From: Okibacterium sp. HSC-33S16
Lineage (GTDB): Bacteria; Actinomycetota; Actinomycetes; Actinomycetales; Microbacteriaceae
Assembly (NCBI RefSeq): GCF_024171565.1
Contig: NZ_JALJZZ010000002.1
Coordinates: 62,001-126,000 of the forward strand
DNA length: 64,000 nucleotides
Direction of reading: 5' to 3'
Every line of letters begins with the position of its first letter. Positions within the stretch are counted from its first letter, which is position 1. The position numbers were made by a program, and so were the translations under genes. The notes below the pieces were generated by a model. The model was given only the letters and a program-made list of their open reading frames with translations. It was not told the DNA's origin and made no database searches. Below are positions 25,438 to 33,493 of this stretch, piece by piece.

Positions 25438-26067
25438 ATGCCGACAACGCGAGGGCTTGAGCGTTTGATCTTCTTCAGCGATGCGGTGGCGGCCATCGCC
25501 ATCACGCTGTTGATCCTGCCTCTGGTTGACGCGGCATCCCAGGCCGGAGAAGCTGATCGAACGGCGGCCCATTTTTTCGAGGAAGAACGGCAGCAAATCG
25601 TTGCCTTTCTCATCAGCTTCGCCGCAATCGCGCGCCTGTGGGTCGCCCATCATTCACTGTTCGAGCACCTGGCGTCCTACAGCAGGCGAATAGTCTTCCT
25701 CAGCCTCATCTGGGCGTTCACCATCGTCGTGCTCCCGTTGCCGACCGCCATGTCAGCCGAGTTCGATACCGAACCGCTGACCGTGGGCTTCTACATCGGC
25801 ACCATGTTCGCCAGCAGCCTGATCCTGACGCTGCTCGCGGTGACAATCCGCGGTGATCCCCTGCTTGAGGCGCCGGAGCACCCGATCAGCCGGACGGTGG
25901 TGCGCGGAAGCTCACTGATGACGGTTCTCTTCGCGATGGCGCTCGTGGTGGGAGTGGTCGCGCCAGTGGTCAACTATTGGGCGCTTGTGCTCCTTCTCCT
26001 CGCCGGTCCGATTGAAGCTCTCCTCAATCGGCGCCACGGGGCGAACGGGAAGCTGCAGAAGGCCTGA
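25438..26067 (+). CDS. TMEM175-like (DUF1211) membrane protein, putative potassium channel
   Basis: The protein has 209 residues. The N-terminal signature LIFFSDAVAAIAITLLILPL contains the FSD motif that lines the pore of bacterial TMEM175 channels. About five to six hydrophobic segments follow, with RLWVAHHSLFEHL after TM2. Bacterial members form tetrameric K+-selective channels at the membrane. ATG 25438 (MPTTRGLERLIFF) places the FSD helix at the N-terminus as usual; the frame is open six codons further upstream. It is a single gene, convergent with the HNH gene. Confidence 0.85.
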   Translation: MPTTRGLERLIFFSDAVAAIAITLLILPLVDAASQAGEADRTAAHFFEEERQQIVAFLISFAAIARLWVAHHSLFEHLASYSRRIVFLSLIWAFTIVVLPLPTAMSAEFDTEPLTVGFYIGTMFASSLILTLLAVTIRGDPLLEAPEHPISRTVVRGSSLMTVLFAMALVVGVVAPVVNYWALVLLLLAGPIEALLNRRHGANGKLQKA

Positions 26068-26140
26068 GCTCGTGGGTGCCGGAGTGCGCGACCTTGTGAG
26101 CAGATCGTAAGCCGTGGGGCGCGTTGCCAGGCGGGCCGGA

Positions 26141-27646
26141 TCAGAATGGCGGCGGGCCGTCGTCGACCGGCGGGGCCGAGGTGTCGGCCGTCGGAGCGGG
26201 CGAGTCTGACCGTGAGTGGCTATCATCAGGCGCCGCGGGCCCCGGCGGAAACAGCACTGCCGGTTCGGTGGCATAGGTGCGGTTGCCTGGCGAGGTCCAT
26301 TCCAGTCGACCGGCACCGGTTTGAGCCACGCGCCACGTCGTTTGGTGCTTGAGACGGTGGTGTTTTCGACAAAGGTGGGACAAATTGTCGCACTGGGTCG
26401 GACCACCGAACTCCGCTGCCTGAGTGTGGTCGATATCGCAGTGTTTCGCCGCGCGATTGCATCCCGGGAAGCGGCAGGTGCCGTCTCGATAGCGAAGGAA
26501 CCTTTTCATGGCCTTGCTCGGGCGGTATTTTGTGCTGTCCAGGCTGATCGGAACACCGGTCGACGGGTCCGTCAGCAGCCGGTACCAGGTGGTGGACTGG
26601 CCAGCGAGCTCGCGGGCCGTGTCTGGATCAATCGGCCCATACCCCTCGAGCATTCCCGGTTCATCGCTGACGCCGAGGAGAGTCAGTGCGGGCACCGTGA
26701 CGGTCACCGTCGGGCGAATGCGACCGAATGCACAGCCGAAGCGGTCGACGGGTTCTTGCTTCATTGCCGACCCCTGCGCGGAGAAGAACTTTCGCCAGTC
26801 GGCGGGCTCTTCATCGCTGCTGCCCGAACCAGGTGAAGCGGCGTCAGAATTCGTTCCGACGGCTCCAGACAGCGCCGCAGCGAGAGCATCCGTATAGGCA
26901 TCAGCGGTGATTTGGGTCAACGTTCGAGGATCAGCCGGATGCTGCAGTCCTCGCGCGTAATCGCGCACGGCCGTATAGATTGACGTTGCTTCGGGAGCGG
27001 TCGTGTAGAGGTTGAGCCAGGCCATGCCGTCATCGGCGGGCACGAAGTCGAGCCGGCGGTCTTTCGCTGACCGCGCCACTCGTTCGGTGATGGAATCCGG
27101 ATCAAGCCGCTCACGGATGAGCTTGGCCTGCGCGCGGAACTTCGTCACCGTCAACTTCATCGCCTCGGGTAGAGCTTCATCCTCGAATCGAATCGCGATA
27201 TCGCCGGAGAGAGTCTTGCCTTGATCAACGAGCACCTCTGCATGTCGATAGGAAATTTCACCCTCGCGAAGGGCATCCATAGTGAGTGGAAAGCGGGTCA
27301 TCAGCTCCTCGCTGGTTGTCACCATTCCGTCGACCGTGACTTCAGGCATCCGTAACGCGCACGCGATCTCCGCGACCAAGTTGCGTCGAACCATTTCGAA
27401 TCGTTTGCTGGCTGACATCGTGGAACCGACGGTAATGAGACCGTGTTCGCTGGCCTCGGCCATGCGGCGAGCGTCGTCGATCATCTCGACCTGCCACGCG
27501 CGCTCTCTCGCGGCGGTGCGCTCGACGTTCGCGATCGCCTCGACCATCGCGCTGCAGGCGTCTGAGCACGCCGCACTGTACGGAAGCTCGGCTGCTGTGC
27601 CGTCGTCGTCGTACGCCTCATCGAGTGGTTCGTGGAACTCGTCCAT
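26141..27646 (-). CDS. 13E12/DUF222 family protein with C-terminal HNH endonuclease motif
   Basis: The protein has 501 residues. The N-terminal DUF222 helical domain (to ~residue 260) contains LTMDALREGEISYRHAEVLV and AQAKLIRERLDPDS. The C-terminal HNH module contains RDGTCRFPGCNRAAKHCDID, HTQAAEFGGPTQCDNLSHLC and RKHHRLKH, with two Cys pairs and His residues for the beta-beta-alpha metal site. These genes are numerous in Microbacteriaceae and mycobacteria and may mark old mobile elements, but no transposase or intron is seen here. The start is ATG. The product ends in a low-complexity Pro/Ser/Asp tail. Confidence 0.92.
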   Translation of the reverse strand: MDEFHEPLDEAYDDDGTAAELPYSAACSDACSAMVEAIANVERTAARERAWQVEMIDDARRMAEASEHGLITVGSTMSASKRFEMVRRNLVAEIACALRMPEVTVDGMVTTSEELMTRFPLTMDALREGEISYRHAEVLVDQGKTLSGDIAIRFEDEALPEAMKLTVTKFRAQAKLIRERLDPDSITERVARSAKDRRLDFVPADDGMAWLNLYTTAPEATSIYTAVRDYARGLQHPADPRTLTQITADAYTDALAAALSGAVGTNSDAASPGSGSSDEEPADWRKFFSAQGSAMKQEPVDRFGCAFGRIRPTVTVTVPALTLLGVSDEPGMLEGYGPIDPDTARELAGQSTTWYRLLTDPSTGVPISLDSTKYRPSKAMKRFLRYRDGTCRFPGCNRAAKHCDIDHTQAAEFGGPTQCDNLSHLCRKHHRLKHQTTWRVAQTGAGRLEWTSPGNRTYATEPAVLFPPGPAAPDDSHSRSDSPAPTADTSAPPVDDGPPPF

Positions 27647-27877
27647 GTCCCCATTCTCCGATGCACCTCTGACATTGAGCCATTTCCGGCAGGCATGAAA
27701 GCCCCGGCTGTGGACAGTTTTCGAAACAGGTGTGCTGTGCAGGAAATGGACCAGGCACTCGATCGATATGTTGCCGCCGATCGCTCATCACCAGCACAGC
27801 GGATGCGTCGGCGCGGCACCGATTCGACCGCAAGCCCTCTCATCAGAAATTGCCCAACTACTAGGCTGGCGGACACC

Positions 27878-29425
27878 ATGCTGAGCTTCCCGAGATCCCA
27901 CACTGATGGTGGCCGCGACCGCGCAATCGTCGAGCCGAACACCGACCTCGAAGACGACTTCCGCGTCGACGTTGAACGCATCCGCTTCTCTCCGTACTTC
28001 TCCCGGCTCTCCGCCGTCACCCAGGTGATTCCGCAGGCCGGCTCGGGCACGGTCGTCCACAACCGCCTCACCCACTCGCTCAAGGTGTCTGCGGTTGCAC
28101 GATCCATCGCGGTGGGCTTCCGCGACGTCTCCGACGATGTGCGCCGCACCATCGAGGACCTCGGCGGATGCGACCCCGTCGTCGTGCAGGCCGCCGCCGC
28201 CGCTCACGACCTCGGCCACCCGCCCTTCGGTCACCTCGGCGAGCAGGTGCTCGACCGCGTGGCTCGTGACAAGCTCGGCCTGCCCGACGGATTCGAGGGC
28301 AACGCCCAGACCTTCCGCATCCTCACGGCCCTCGACAGCAGCGACGCGACCCCGCGCGGCCTCAACCTCACCAAAGCCGTGCGCGCCGCCGTGCTCAAAT
28401 ACCCGTGGACCCGCAACGAATGGCGCACCTTCCCACCCCGCGCCGCCGAAGACCTCCCCCGCGGCGTCGGCTCCGACATCTCGACCGGTGCCCTCAAGTT
28501 CTCGGCCTACTCGATCGACGCCCGGGAAATGGCCGACGCGCTCGCCGCCTTCCCCGCCATCGCGCGCCACCAGCAAACCCTCGAGTGCTCGGTGATGGAT
28601 GTGGCCGATGACATCGCCTACTCCGTCCACGACCTCGACGACTTCTACCGGGCCGGCGTTCTGCAATACACCTCGGTGTCTGCCGAGCTCAACGGCTGGC
28701 TCGCGTCGCAGGCCTCGCTGGCGGCCCTCGACGCCCGTGACCTTGCCGTCCGCCGCGTTCCCGGGCACTCGCTCGAGGCAGCCTGGCGCCAGGTTCAGGC
28801 CAAGGACGCGTGGATCGCCGACGTCGACGCCTTCCGCAACGCGGTCGAGCGGGTGACCAGCGACCTCGTCGAGGGCCTGCTCACCATTCCCTATGACGGC
28901 GGTCTCGAGGCCGATCGAGCGGTCTCGGCCTTCACCCGCCGCTGGATTGACCGGCTCAAGGGTTCAATCCGGGTCGAACGCGAACCGAACATCCGCAGCG
29001 GACACGTCCGATTGAGCCGCCAGGCCTGGCACGACGTCGTGGTGCTCAAGTTCGTGCACACCCGATTTGTGCTCGACCGCCCCGACCTGGCCGTGTTCCA
29101 GCGCGGCCAGTCACGTGTCATCGAGGCACTCGTCGACGGTTTCCACGGCTGGCTCAACGACCCGGCCGATGCGGCGCGTGCTCCGCGTCGCCTGCTGGAC
29201 TCGGTCGAAGCGACCACCGAGGAGTACCGCCGTCTCCGCGACGAAGCCCCCGAATACTTCGACGTCGCCGGCGTATCCATGGGTAGCTCCGACATCGCTC
29301 GCCTCGGCCAGGCCCGCGCGGTGATTGACTACATCGCGTCACTCACCGACGCCCAGGCCATCTCGGTAGCGACGCTCATCAGCGGCACCTCTGACAACCT
29401 CTGGGACTCCGGCCGGGGGCTCTAA
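27878..29425 (+). CDS. dgt: Deoxyguanosinetriphosphate triphosphohydrolase-like HD protein
   Basis: The protein has 515 residues. dGTPases cleave dNTPs to nucleoside and triphosphate. The HD-domain ligands are visible: VVHNRLTHSLKVSAVAR, AAAAHDLGHPPFGHLGEQVL and, later, SVMDVADDIAYSVHDLDDF. RFSPYFSRLSAVTQV at the N-terminus is also typical. ATG 27878 (MLSFPRSHTDGGRDRAIVEP) is chosen. The frame is open to 27632, but that region lies under the divergent HNH gene and its promoter. The stop overlaps the convergent kinase-MurQ gene by 4 bp. A role in phage defence is known for some dGTPases, but this looks like the housekeeping actinobacterial form. Confidence 0.92.
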   Translation: MLSFPRSHTDGGRDRAIVEPNTDLEDDFRVDVERIRFSPYFSRLSAVTQVIPQAGSGTVVHNRLTHSLKVSAVARSIAVGFRDVSDDVRRTIEDLGGCDPVVVQAAAAAHDLGHPPFGHLGEQVLDRVARDKLGLPDGFEGNAQTFRILTALDSSDATPRGLNLTKAVRAAVLKYPWTRNEWRTFPPRAAEDLPRGVGSDISTGALKFSAYSIDAREMADALAAFPAIARHQQTLECSVMDVADDIAYSVHDLDDFYRAGVLQYTSVSAELNGWLASQASLAALDARDLAVRRVPGHSLEAAWRQVQAKDAWIADVDAFRNAVERVTSDLVEGLLTIPYDGGLEADRAVSAFTRRWIDRLKGSIRVEREPNIRSGHVRLSRQAWHDVVVLKFVHTRFVLDRPDLAVFQRGQSRVIEALVDGFHGWLNDPADAARAPRRLLDSVEATTEEYRRLRDEAPEYFDVAGVSMGSSDIARLGQARAVIDYIASLTDAQAISVATLISGTSDNLWDSGRGL

Positions 29426-31326
29426 AGCGTCGTCCGTTTTTCCGGAACGGATGCCGCGGGGCGCGTCCGCGCGCCCTCTCGCGTGGTGGCCGCATCCAGC
29501 GCCGCCCGCAAGAATCCCTGATGCTCAGCGAGCAGGCGGCGTGCGTCGTCCGGCCCGAGTTCCGTGCGCAGTGCGAGTATGGCCTCCTTGACTGACCCGC
29601 CCGCAGCGTCGAGGGCGGCGGCTGCACGGTCGCTCGAGGCATCCGTCACCGACATAATCGTGCGTTCAGCACGCGCGCGCAGCTTTTCATTGCTGACCCG
29701 AAGATCGACCATCACGTTGCCGAACGTCTTGCCCAGCCGCACCATCGTGAGCGTCGAGATCATGTTGAGCACGAGCTTCTGGGCGGTTCCGGCCTTGAGC
29801 CGCGTCGATCCAGCGATAAATTCTCCGCCAACCACCACGTCGAGGGGATGCGTCGCGAGAGCGCCGATTCGCGACGCACGATTGCAGGACACCGCGATGG
29901 TGAGCGCACCCCTGGCGTTCGCGAAGGCGAGTGCGCCGATGACATACGGGGTTCGACCGGACGCCGAGAGCCCGACCACGACGTCGGTGGGTCCGAGGTC
30001 GATCGCGTCCAGGTCGTTCGCACCGGCTGCCTCGTCGTCTTCGGCGCCCTCGACGGCCGAGGTGATGGCGATCGGGCCGCCCGCGATGATGCCGATCACC
30101 CGGTCGGCGTCGGTGCCGAAGGTGGGCGGGATCTCGCTGGCATCGAGCACTCCCAGGCGGCCAGACGTGCCCGCACCGAGGTAGATCAGGCGACCGCCCG
30201 CCGTCAGTCGTTCGACAATGTCATCGACGGCCACGGCGATGGCCGGGGTGACCGCCGCTACGGCGTCGGCGACCTCGTGGTCGCCGGCATTCATGGCCGT
30301 CGCCATCTCGAGGGTCGAGCGCAGGTCGAGGTCGCGAAGCTTGTCGTTCACCGCCTCGGTGCTCAACTGGGACAGCTCGCTGTGCAGGTCGGCGGTGTCG
30401 CCAGAGCCCGTGGGATCGGCCGCACCGCTCAACTCGAGCGCGTCGGGTACATCGCCGTGCGTCGTGAGCGCGAGAACGGCCTGGCGGTGACCGGCTGCCA
30501 GGCGCTCTCCGGCATCCGCTCCGGCGAGGTGCGCCGCGAGATAGCCGCCCGCGAACGCGTCGCCGGCACCGACCGCCTCGAGTACCTCGGTCGGAGTGGC
30601 CGGGACGAAGACCGCTCCGGCGCGGGAAAACTCGGTGGCGCCGACGTGCCCGTCCTTGACCACGAGTCGATCCGGGGCGTCGAGCAGTCGACGCACCTCC
30701 TCCGCCGTGGTTGTACCCCAGAGGGTTTCGGCCTCGTCGAGCCCGACAAACACGAGATCCGCCCGTTGGGCGAGCTCACGCAGACGCCCCGCCGCCATGG
30801 CCGCATCCCAGAGCCCCTGTCGAAAGTTCACGTCGAAACTGACCAGCACATCAGTACCGGCCAGCCGCTCGAGAACCGCGTCAAGCAGGGCGCTGCAACT
30901 CTCCGACAGGGCAGCCGTGATGCCGGAGAGATGCACAACCGACGCCTGCTCGAGCGGAATCTGTTCGAGTGCCGCCGGCGACATGCGCGACGCCGCTGAG
31001 CCACCGCGGTAGTAGAGCACGCCCGCGCCGGGATCCTTGAAATACACCCCGGTCGGCGCGGTCGGGTGCACGGCCAGCCAGCGGCAATCGACTCCGCGCT
31101 CCGAGACTTGCCGGGTCAGTCGTCGCCCGAGCGCGTCGTTCCCAACGGCGCTCACCCACCCGGCCGCAACGCCGAGCCCGGCCGCGTGAATGGCGACATT
31201 CGACTCCGCCCCACCGGCGCCCAGCGAGAAGTCAGTCGCGGTTTCCAGCGGTTCAGCCGTTGTCGGGGCGATGACCACCATGGTCTCGCCAATCGCGATC
31301 AGCTCGGGAAACCGGGGCTCAGCCAT
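29422..31326 (-). CDS. murQ: Fusion of PfkB-family sugar kinase and N-acetylmuramic acid 6-phosphate etherase (MurQ)
   Basis: The protein has 634 residues in one uninterrupted frame. Residues ~5-300 form a ribokinase/PfkB domain: SLGAGGAESNVAIHAAGLG, VSFDVNFRQGLW and the anion-hole motif VGAGDAFAGGYLA (Gly253-Asp256 region). Residues ~325-620 form MurQ, a SIS-domain lyase: IYLGAGTSGRLGVLDASE (~381-398), SAVEGAEDDE and VVGLSASGRTPYVIGAL. MurQ converts MurNAc-6-phosphate to GlcNAc-6-phosphate and D-lactate. The fused kinase may make that substrate, which would be a complete two-step MurNAc salvage enzyme (inference). ATG 31326 (MAEPRFPELIAIGETMV) is chosen over an upstream start without homology. 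Confidence 0.9.
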   Translation of the reverse strand: MAEPRFPELIAIGETMVVIAPTTAEPLETATDFSLGAGGAESNVAIHAAGLGVAAGWVSAVGNDALGRRLTRQVSERGVDCRWLAVHPTAPTGVYFKDPGAGVLYYRGGSAASRMSPAALEQIPLEQASVVHLSGITAALSESCSALLDAVLERLAGTDVLVSFDVNFRQGLWDAAMAAGRLRELAQRADLVFVGLDEAETLWGTTTAEEVRRLLDAPDRLVVKDGHVGATEFSRAGAVFVPATPTEVLEAVGAGDAFAGGYLAAHLAGADAGERLAAGHRQAVLALTTHGDVPDALELSGAADPTGSGDTADLHSELSQLSTEAVNDKLRDLDLRSTLEMATAMNAGDHEVADAVAAVTPAIAVAVDDIVERLTAGGRLIYLGAGTSGRLGVLDASEIPPTFGTDADRVIGIIAGGPIAITSAVEGAEDDEAAGANDLDAIDLGPTDVVVGLSASGRTPYVIGALAFANARGALTIAVSCNRASRIGALATHPLDVVVGGEFIAGSTRLKAGTAQKLVLNMISTLTMVRLGKTFGNVMVDLRVSNEKLRARAERTIMSVTDASSDRAAAALDAAGGSVKEAILALRTELGPDDARRLLAEHQGFLRAALDAATTREGARTRPAASVPEKRTTL

Positions 31327-31435
31327 GGCTCCACTATGACACGGGCCATCCCGTCGAGCCGGAATAGTTGCCGCACTTCCCCGGTTGGCGTCAGAGGCCC
31401 CGATCCGGACGCCGCAATCGAAAGGCACTCACTCT

Positions 31436-32527
31436 ATGGATTTGTTCTCCCCCGTTTCGCTCGGAGATCTGCACCTCGCCAACCGCATCGTCATGGCCCC
31501 GCTCACCCGGCTCCGCGCCGGAGCTGACGGCGTCCCCACTGACTTGATCGCCGAACACTACGCACAGAGAGCGAGCCTCGGCATGATCATCACTGAAGGC
31601 ACTTTCCCGAGCGCCGAATCCCGCGCCTATCCTGGCCAGCCGGGCATCGTGACCGAGGAGCAGGCCGCCGGGTGGTCTAGGGTCGCCGACGCCGTGCACG
31701 CGCGCGGCGGACGCATCGTCATGCAGGTCATGAACGGCGGCCGGGTGTCCCACACCGCCATCACCGGCACCGACCGCATTGTCGCTCCGAGCGCTCTGGC
31801 GATCGATGGAGAGGTGCGTACCCCGCAGGGCAAGCTTCCATTCCCCGTGCCGCATGCACTTACCCTCGCTGAACTCGACACCGTGCGCGATGAATTCGTC
31901 GCGGCATCCGTTCGTGCAATTGAAGCCGGCCTCGATGGAGTTGAAGTGCACGGTGCCAACGGGTACCTGCTGCACCAGTTCCTCTCCCCCGCATCGAACA
32001 TCCGCGATGACGCGTTCGGCGGTTCGCCTGAAAACCGTGCCAGGTTCGTTATTGAGGTGACGACAGCGATAGCGGATGCCGTCGGCCCTGGCCGTGTAGG
32101 CATCCGTATTTCTCCATCGCACAATATTCAGGACGTCCTCGAGACCGACGCCGATGATGTTGCGGCGACCTATGGAGCCCTTCTCGACGGACTCGCTCCG
32201 CTCGGCCTGGCCTACCTCAGCATCCTGCACAACGACCCGACGGGCGACTTCGTCCAGGGGCTGCGCGCACGGTTTGGCGGCACCGTCATCGCGAACAGCG
32301 GCTTCGGCACCGTGACCACGCGCGACGAGGCCATCGACCTCATCGAGTCGTCGCACGCCGACGCCGTTGCGATCGGACGCATGGCCATCGCCAACCCGGA
32401 TCTGGTTGAGCGCTGGCAGGGCGGACACCCCGAGAACGAGCCGAATCCGGCCACGTTCTACGCCGAGGGAGCCCTGGGTTACACCGACTATCCGCGCCTC
32501 GACGAGTCTGTACTCGCCCGAGCCTGA
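31436..32527 (+). CDS. Old Yellow Enzyme family NADH:flavin oxidoreductase (alkene reductase)
   Basis: The protein has 363 residues and is an FMN-containing TIM barrel that reduces activated C=C bonds with NAD(P)H. Motifs include MDLFSPVSLGDLHLANRIVM, APLTRLRA, the substrate-binding pair in VEVHGANGYLLHQFLSP, and DDAFGGSPENRARF, followed by the FMN-phosphate loop ANSGFGT and DAVAIGRMAIANPDL. The class is the classical, longer OYE type related to NemA/XenB. It is divergent from the kinase-MurQ gene with 109 bp between starts, and is followed by a hairpin terminator at 32534-32571. Confidence 0.93.
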   Translation: MDLFSPVSLGDLHLANRIVMAPLTRLRAGADGVPTDLIAEHYAQRASLGMIITEGTFPSAESRAYPGQPGIVTEEQAAGWSRVADAVHARGGRIVMQVMNGGRVSHTAITGTDRIVAPSALAIDGEVRTPQGKLPFPVPHALTLAELDTVRDEFVAASVRAIEAGLDGVEVHGANGYLLHQFLSPASNIRDDAFGGSPENRARFVIEVTTAIADAVGPGRVGIRISPSHNIQDVLETDADDVAATYGALLDGLAPLGLAYLSILHNDPTGDFVQGLRARFGGTVIANSGFGTVTTRDEAIDLIESSHADAVAIGRMAIANPDLVERWQGGHPENEPNPATFYAEGALGYTDYPRLDESVLARA

Positions 32528-32533
32528 GCCGAT

Positions 32534-32571
32534 CCCGCTGGCACTGTGTTCTCGGAGCCGGTGCCAGCGGG
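32534..32571 (+). terminator. Rho-independent terminator after the OYE gene
   Basis: CCCGCTGGCA (32534-32543) pairs perfectly with TGCCAGCGGG (32562-32571), with an 18-base loop, followed at once by CTTTTC. It begins 7 bp after the OYE stop. Confidence 0.8.
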
Positions 32572-32672
32572 CTTTTCAGCATCGAACGCCCAGCGAAAGC
32601 GCGTAACGTAGATCGATGGCACCGCCCCCTCCGGGTGCCGAGCGCACACTGCGCTCTTCTGAAAGGTTTGCC

Positions 32673-33488
32673 TTGAGCGACGAATGTAAGCACGGGTTCG
32701 AAAACGGAGCCTGTGCGACCTGTTTCCCATCCGCCCCACCCGTACCCAAGGTCGTCGAAGCTCCCAAGCGTGCACCGCGACCTCGCACCACCAGCCTGCG
32801 CACCGCCCCCGCAGCAGGGTCCAAGGCCGCCGCCGTCTCCGCCGTTGACGTGAGCGAGCAGCGGATCTACCACGTCACCCACATCTCCAACCTCGAAAAG
32901 ATTCTCTCATCGGGAGTTCTTCTCGCCGACGCGCTCTCTGCCGAGCCAGCAGTCGACATCTCGACTCCAGAGAATCGTGACGCCCGACGATCAACCCTCG
33001 TGTCGAAGGCCGGCACCGCAACGGTCGCCGACTACGTGCCGTTCTTCCTCAGCCCGAACGCGAGCCTCTGGGCGAGCCTTCGCTCCGACGCAGCCGATCC
33101 ACGGCTCTCTCGTGAGGCACGGGATACCGCGGTCAACGACTACGTCGTCCTGGTCAGCTCAATCAAGAACGTCCGCGACACGAGCGAGCCGGGCTATTCA
33201 AACATCGTCGTCACTGACGGCGACGCGGCCGGACCCGTCACGCGACTCGAGTCAACCAAGGAAAGCGCCGAGCGTATGCTGCGCAAGCTTCGGGCTGACG
33301 AAGAGTCTGACGCGTTGCTGGAGTCCGAGGTTCTCGTTGAGACGAGCCTGCCCTTCCACGCCATCTCGGTGATCGGCGTGGCCACGGTCTCGGTGCGTGA
33401 GTCGGTCAAGCAGATGCTTGAGTCGTCGCCGTACAAGGCGAAGGTCGCGGCTCACCCGCCGTGGTTCCAGGCACCGGACGTCCTGTAG
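32673..33488 (+). CDS. DarT-like (DUF4433) ADP-ribosyltransferase-domain protein with N-terminal Cys/His motif
   Basis: The protein has 271 residues. The first 15 residues hold CKHGFENGACATCF, a Cys-His-Cys-Cys set that could bind zinc, followed by a basic Pro/Arg linker. From ~residue 72 the DarT family pattern is clear: IYHVTHISNLEKILSSGVLL, a Arg-rich turn, ATVADYVPFFLSPNASLWAS, and a C-terminal Glu region (SEVLVETSLPFHAISVI) where the catalytic Glu of DarT sits. DarT toxins ADP-ribosylate thymidine in single-stranded DNA. No DarG macrodomain antitoxin is adjacent. TTG 32673 is chosen because AAAGG lies upstream and the Cys motif then starts the protein; ATG 32616 is the alternative. Confidence 0.8.
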   Translation: MSDECKHGFENGACATCFPSAPPVPKVVEAPKRAPRPRTTSLRTAPAAGSKAAAVSAVDVSEQRIYHVTHISNLEKILSSGVLLADALSAEPAVDISTPENRDARRSTLVSKAGTATVADYVPFFLSPNASLWASLRSDAADPRLSREARDTAVNDYVVLVSSIKNVRDTSEPGYSNIVVTDGDAAGPVTRLESTKESAERMLRKLRADEESDALLESEVLVETSLPFHAISVIGVATVSVRESVKQMLESSPYKAKVAAHPPWFQAPDVL

Positions 33489-33493
33489 AGCGC

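Noticed and set aside
26141-27646. HNH/13E12 protein as a mobile intron or transposon
   Set aside because: No reverse transcriptase, transposase or flanking inverted repeats are present; the family is usually chromosomal.
27632-27877. N-terminal extension of the dGTPase frame
   Set aside because: Overlaps the divergent HNH gene start; family homology begins after ATG 27878.
27878-29425. dGTPase as part of a phage-defence cluster
   Set aside because: It lies 7 kb from the island among housekeeping genes, with host-like codon use and no defence neighbours.
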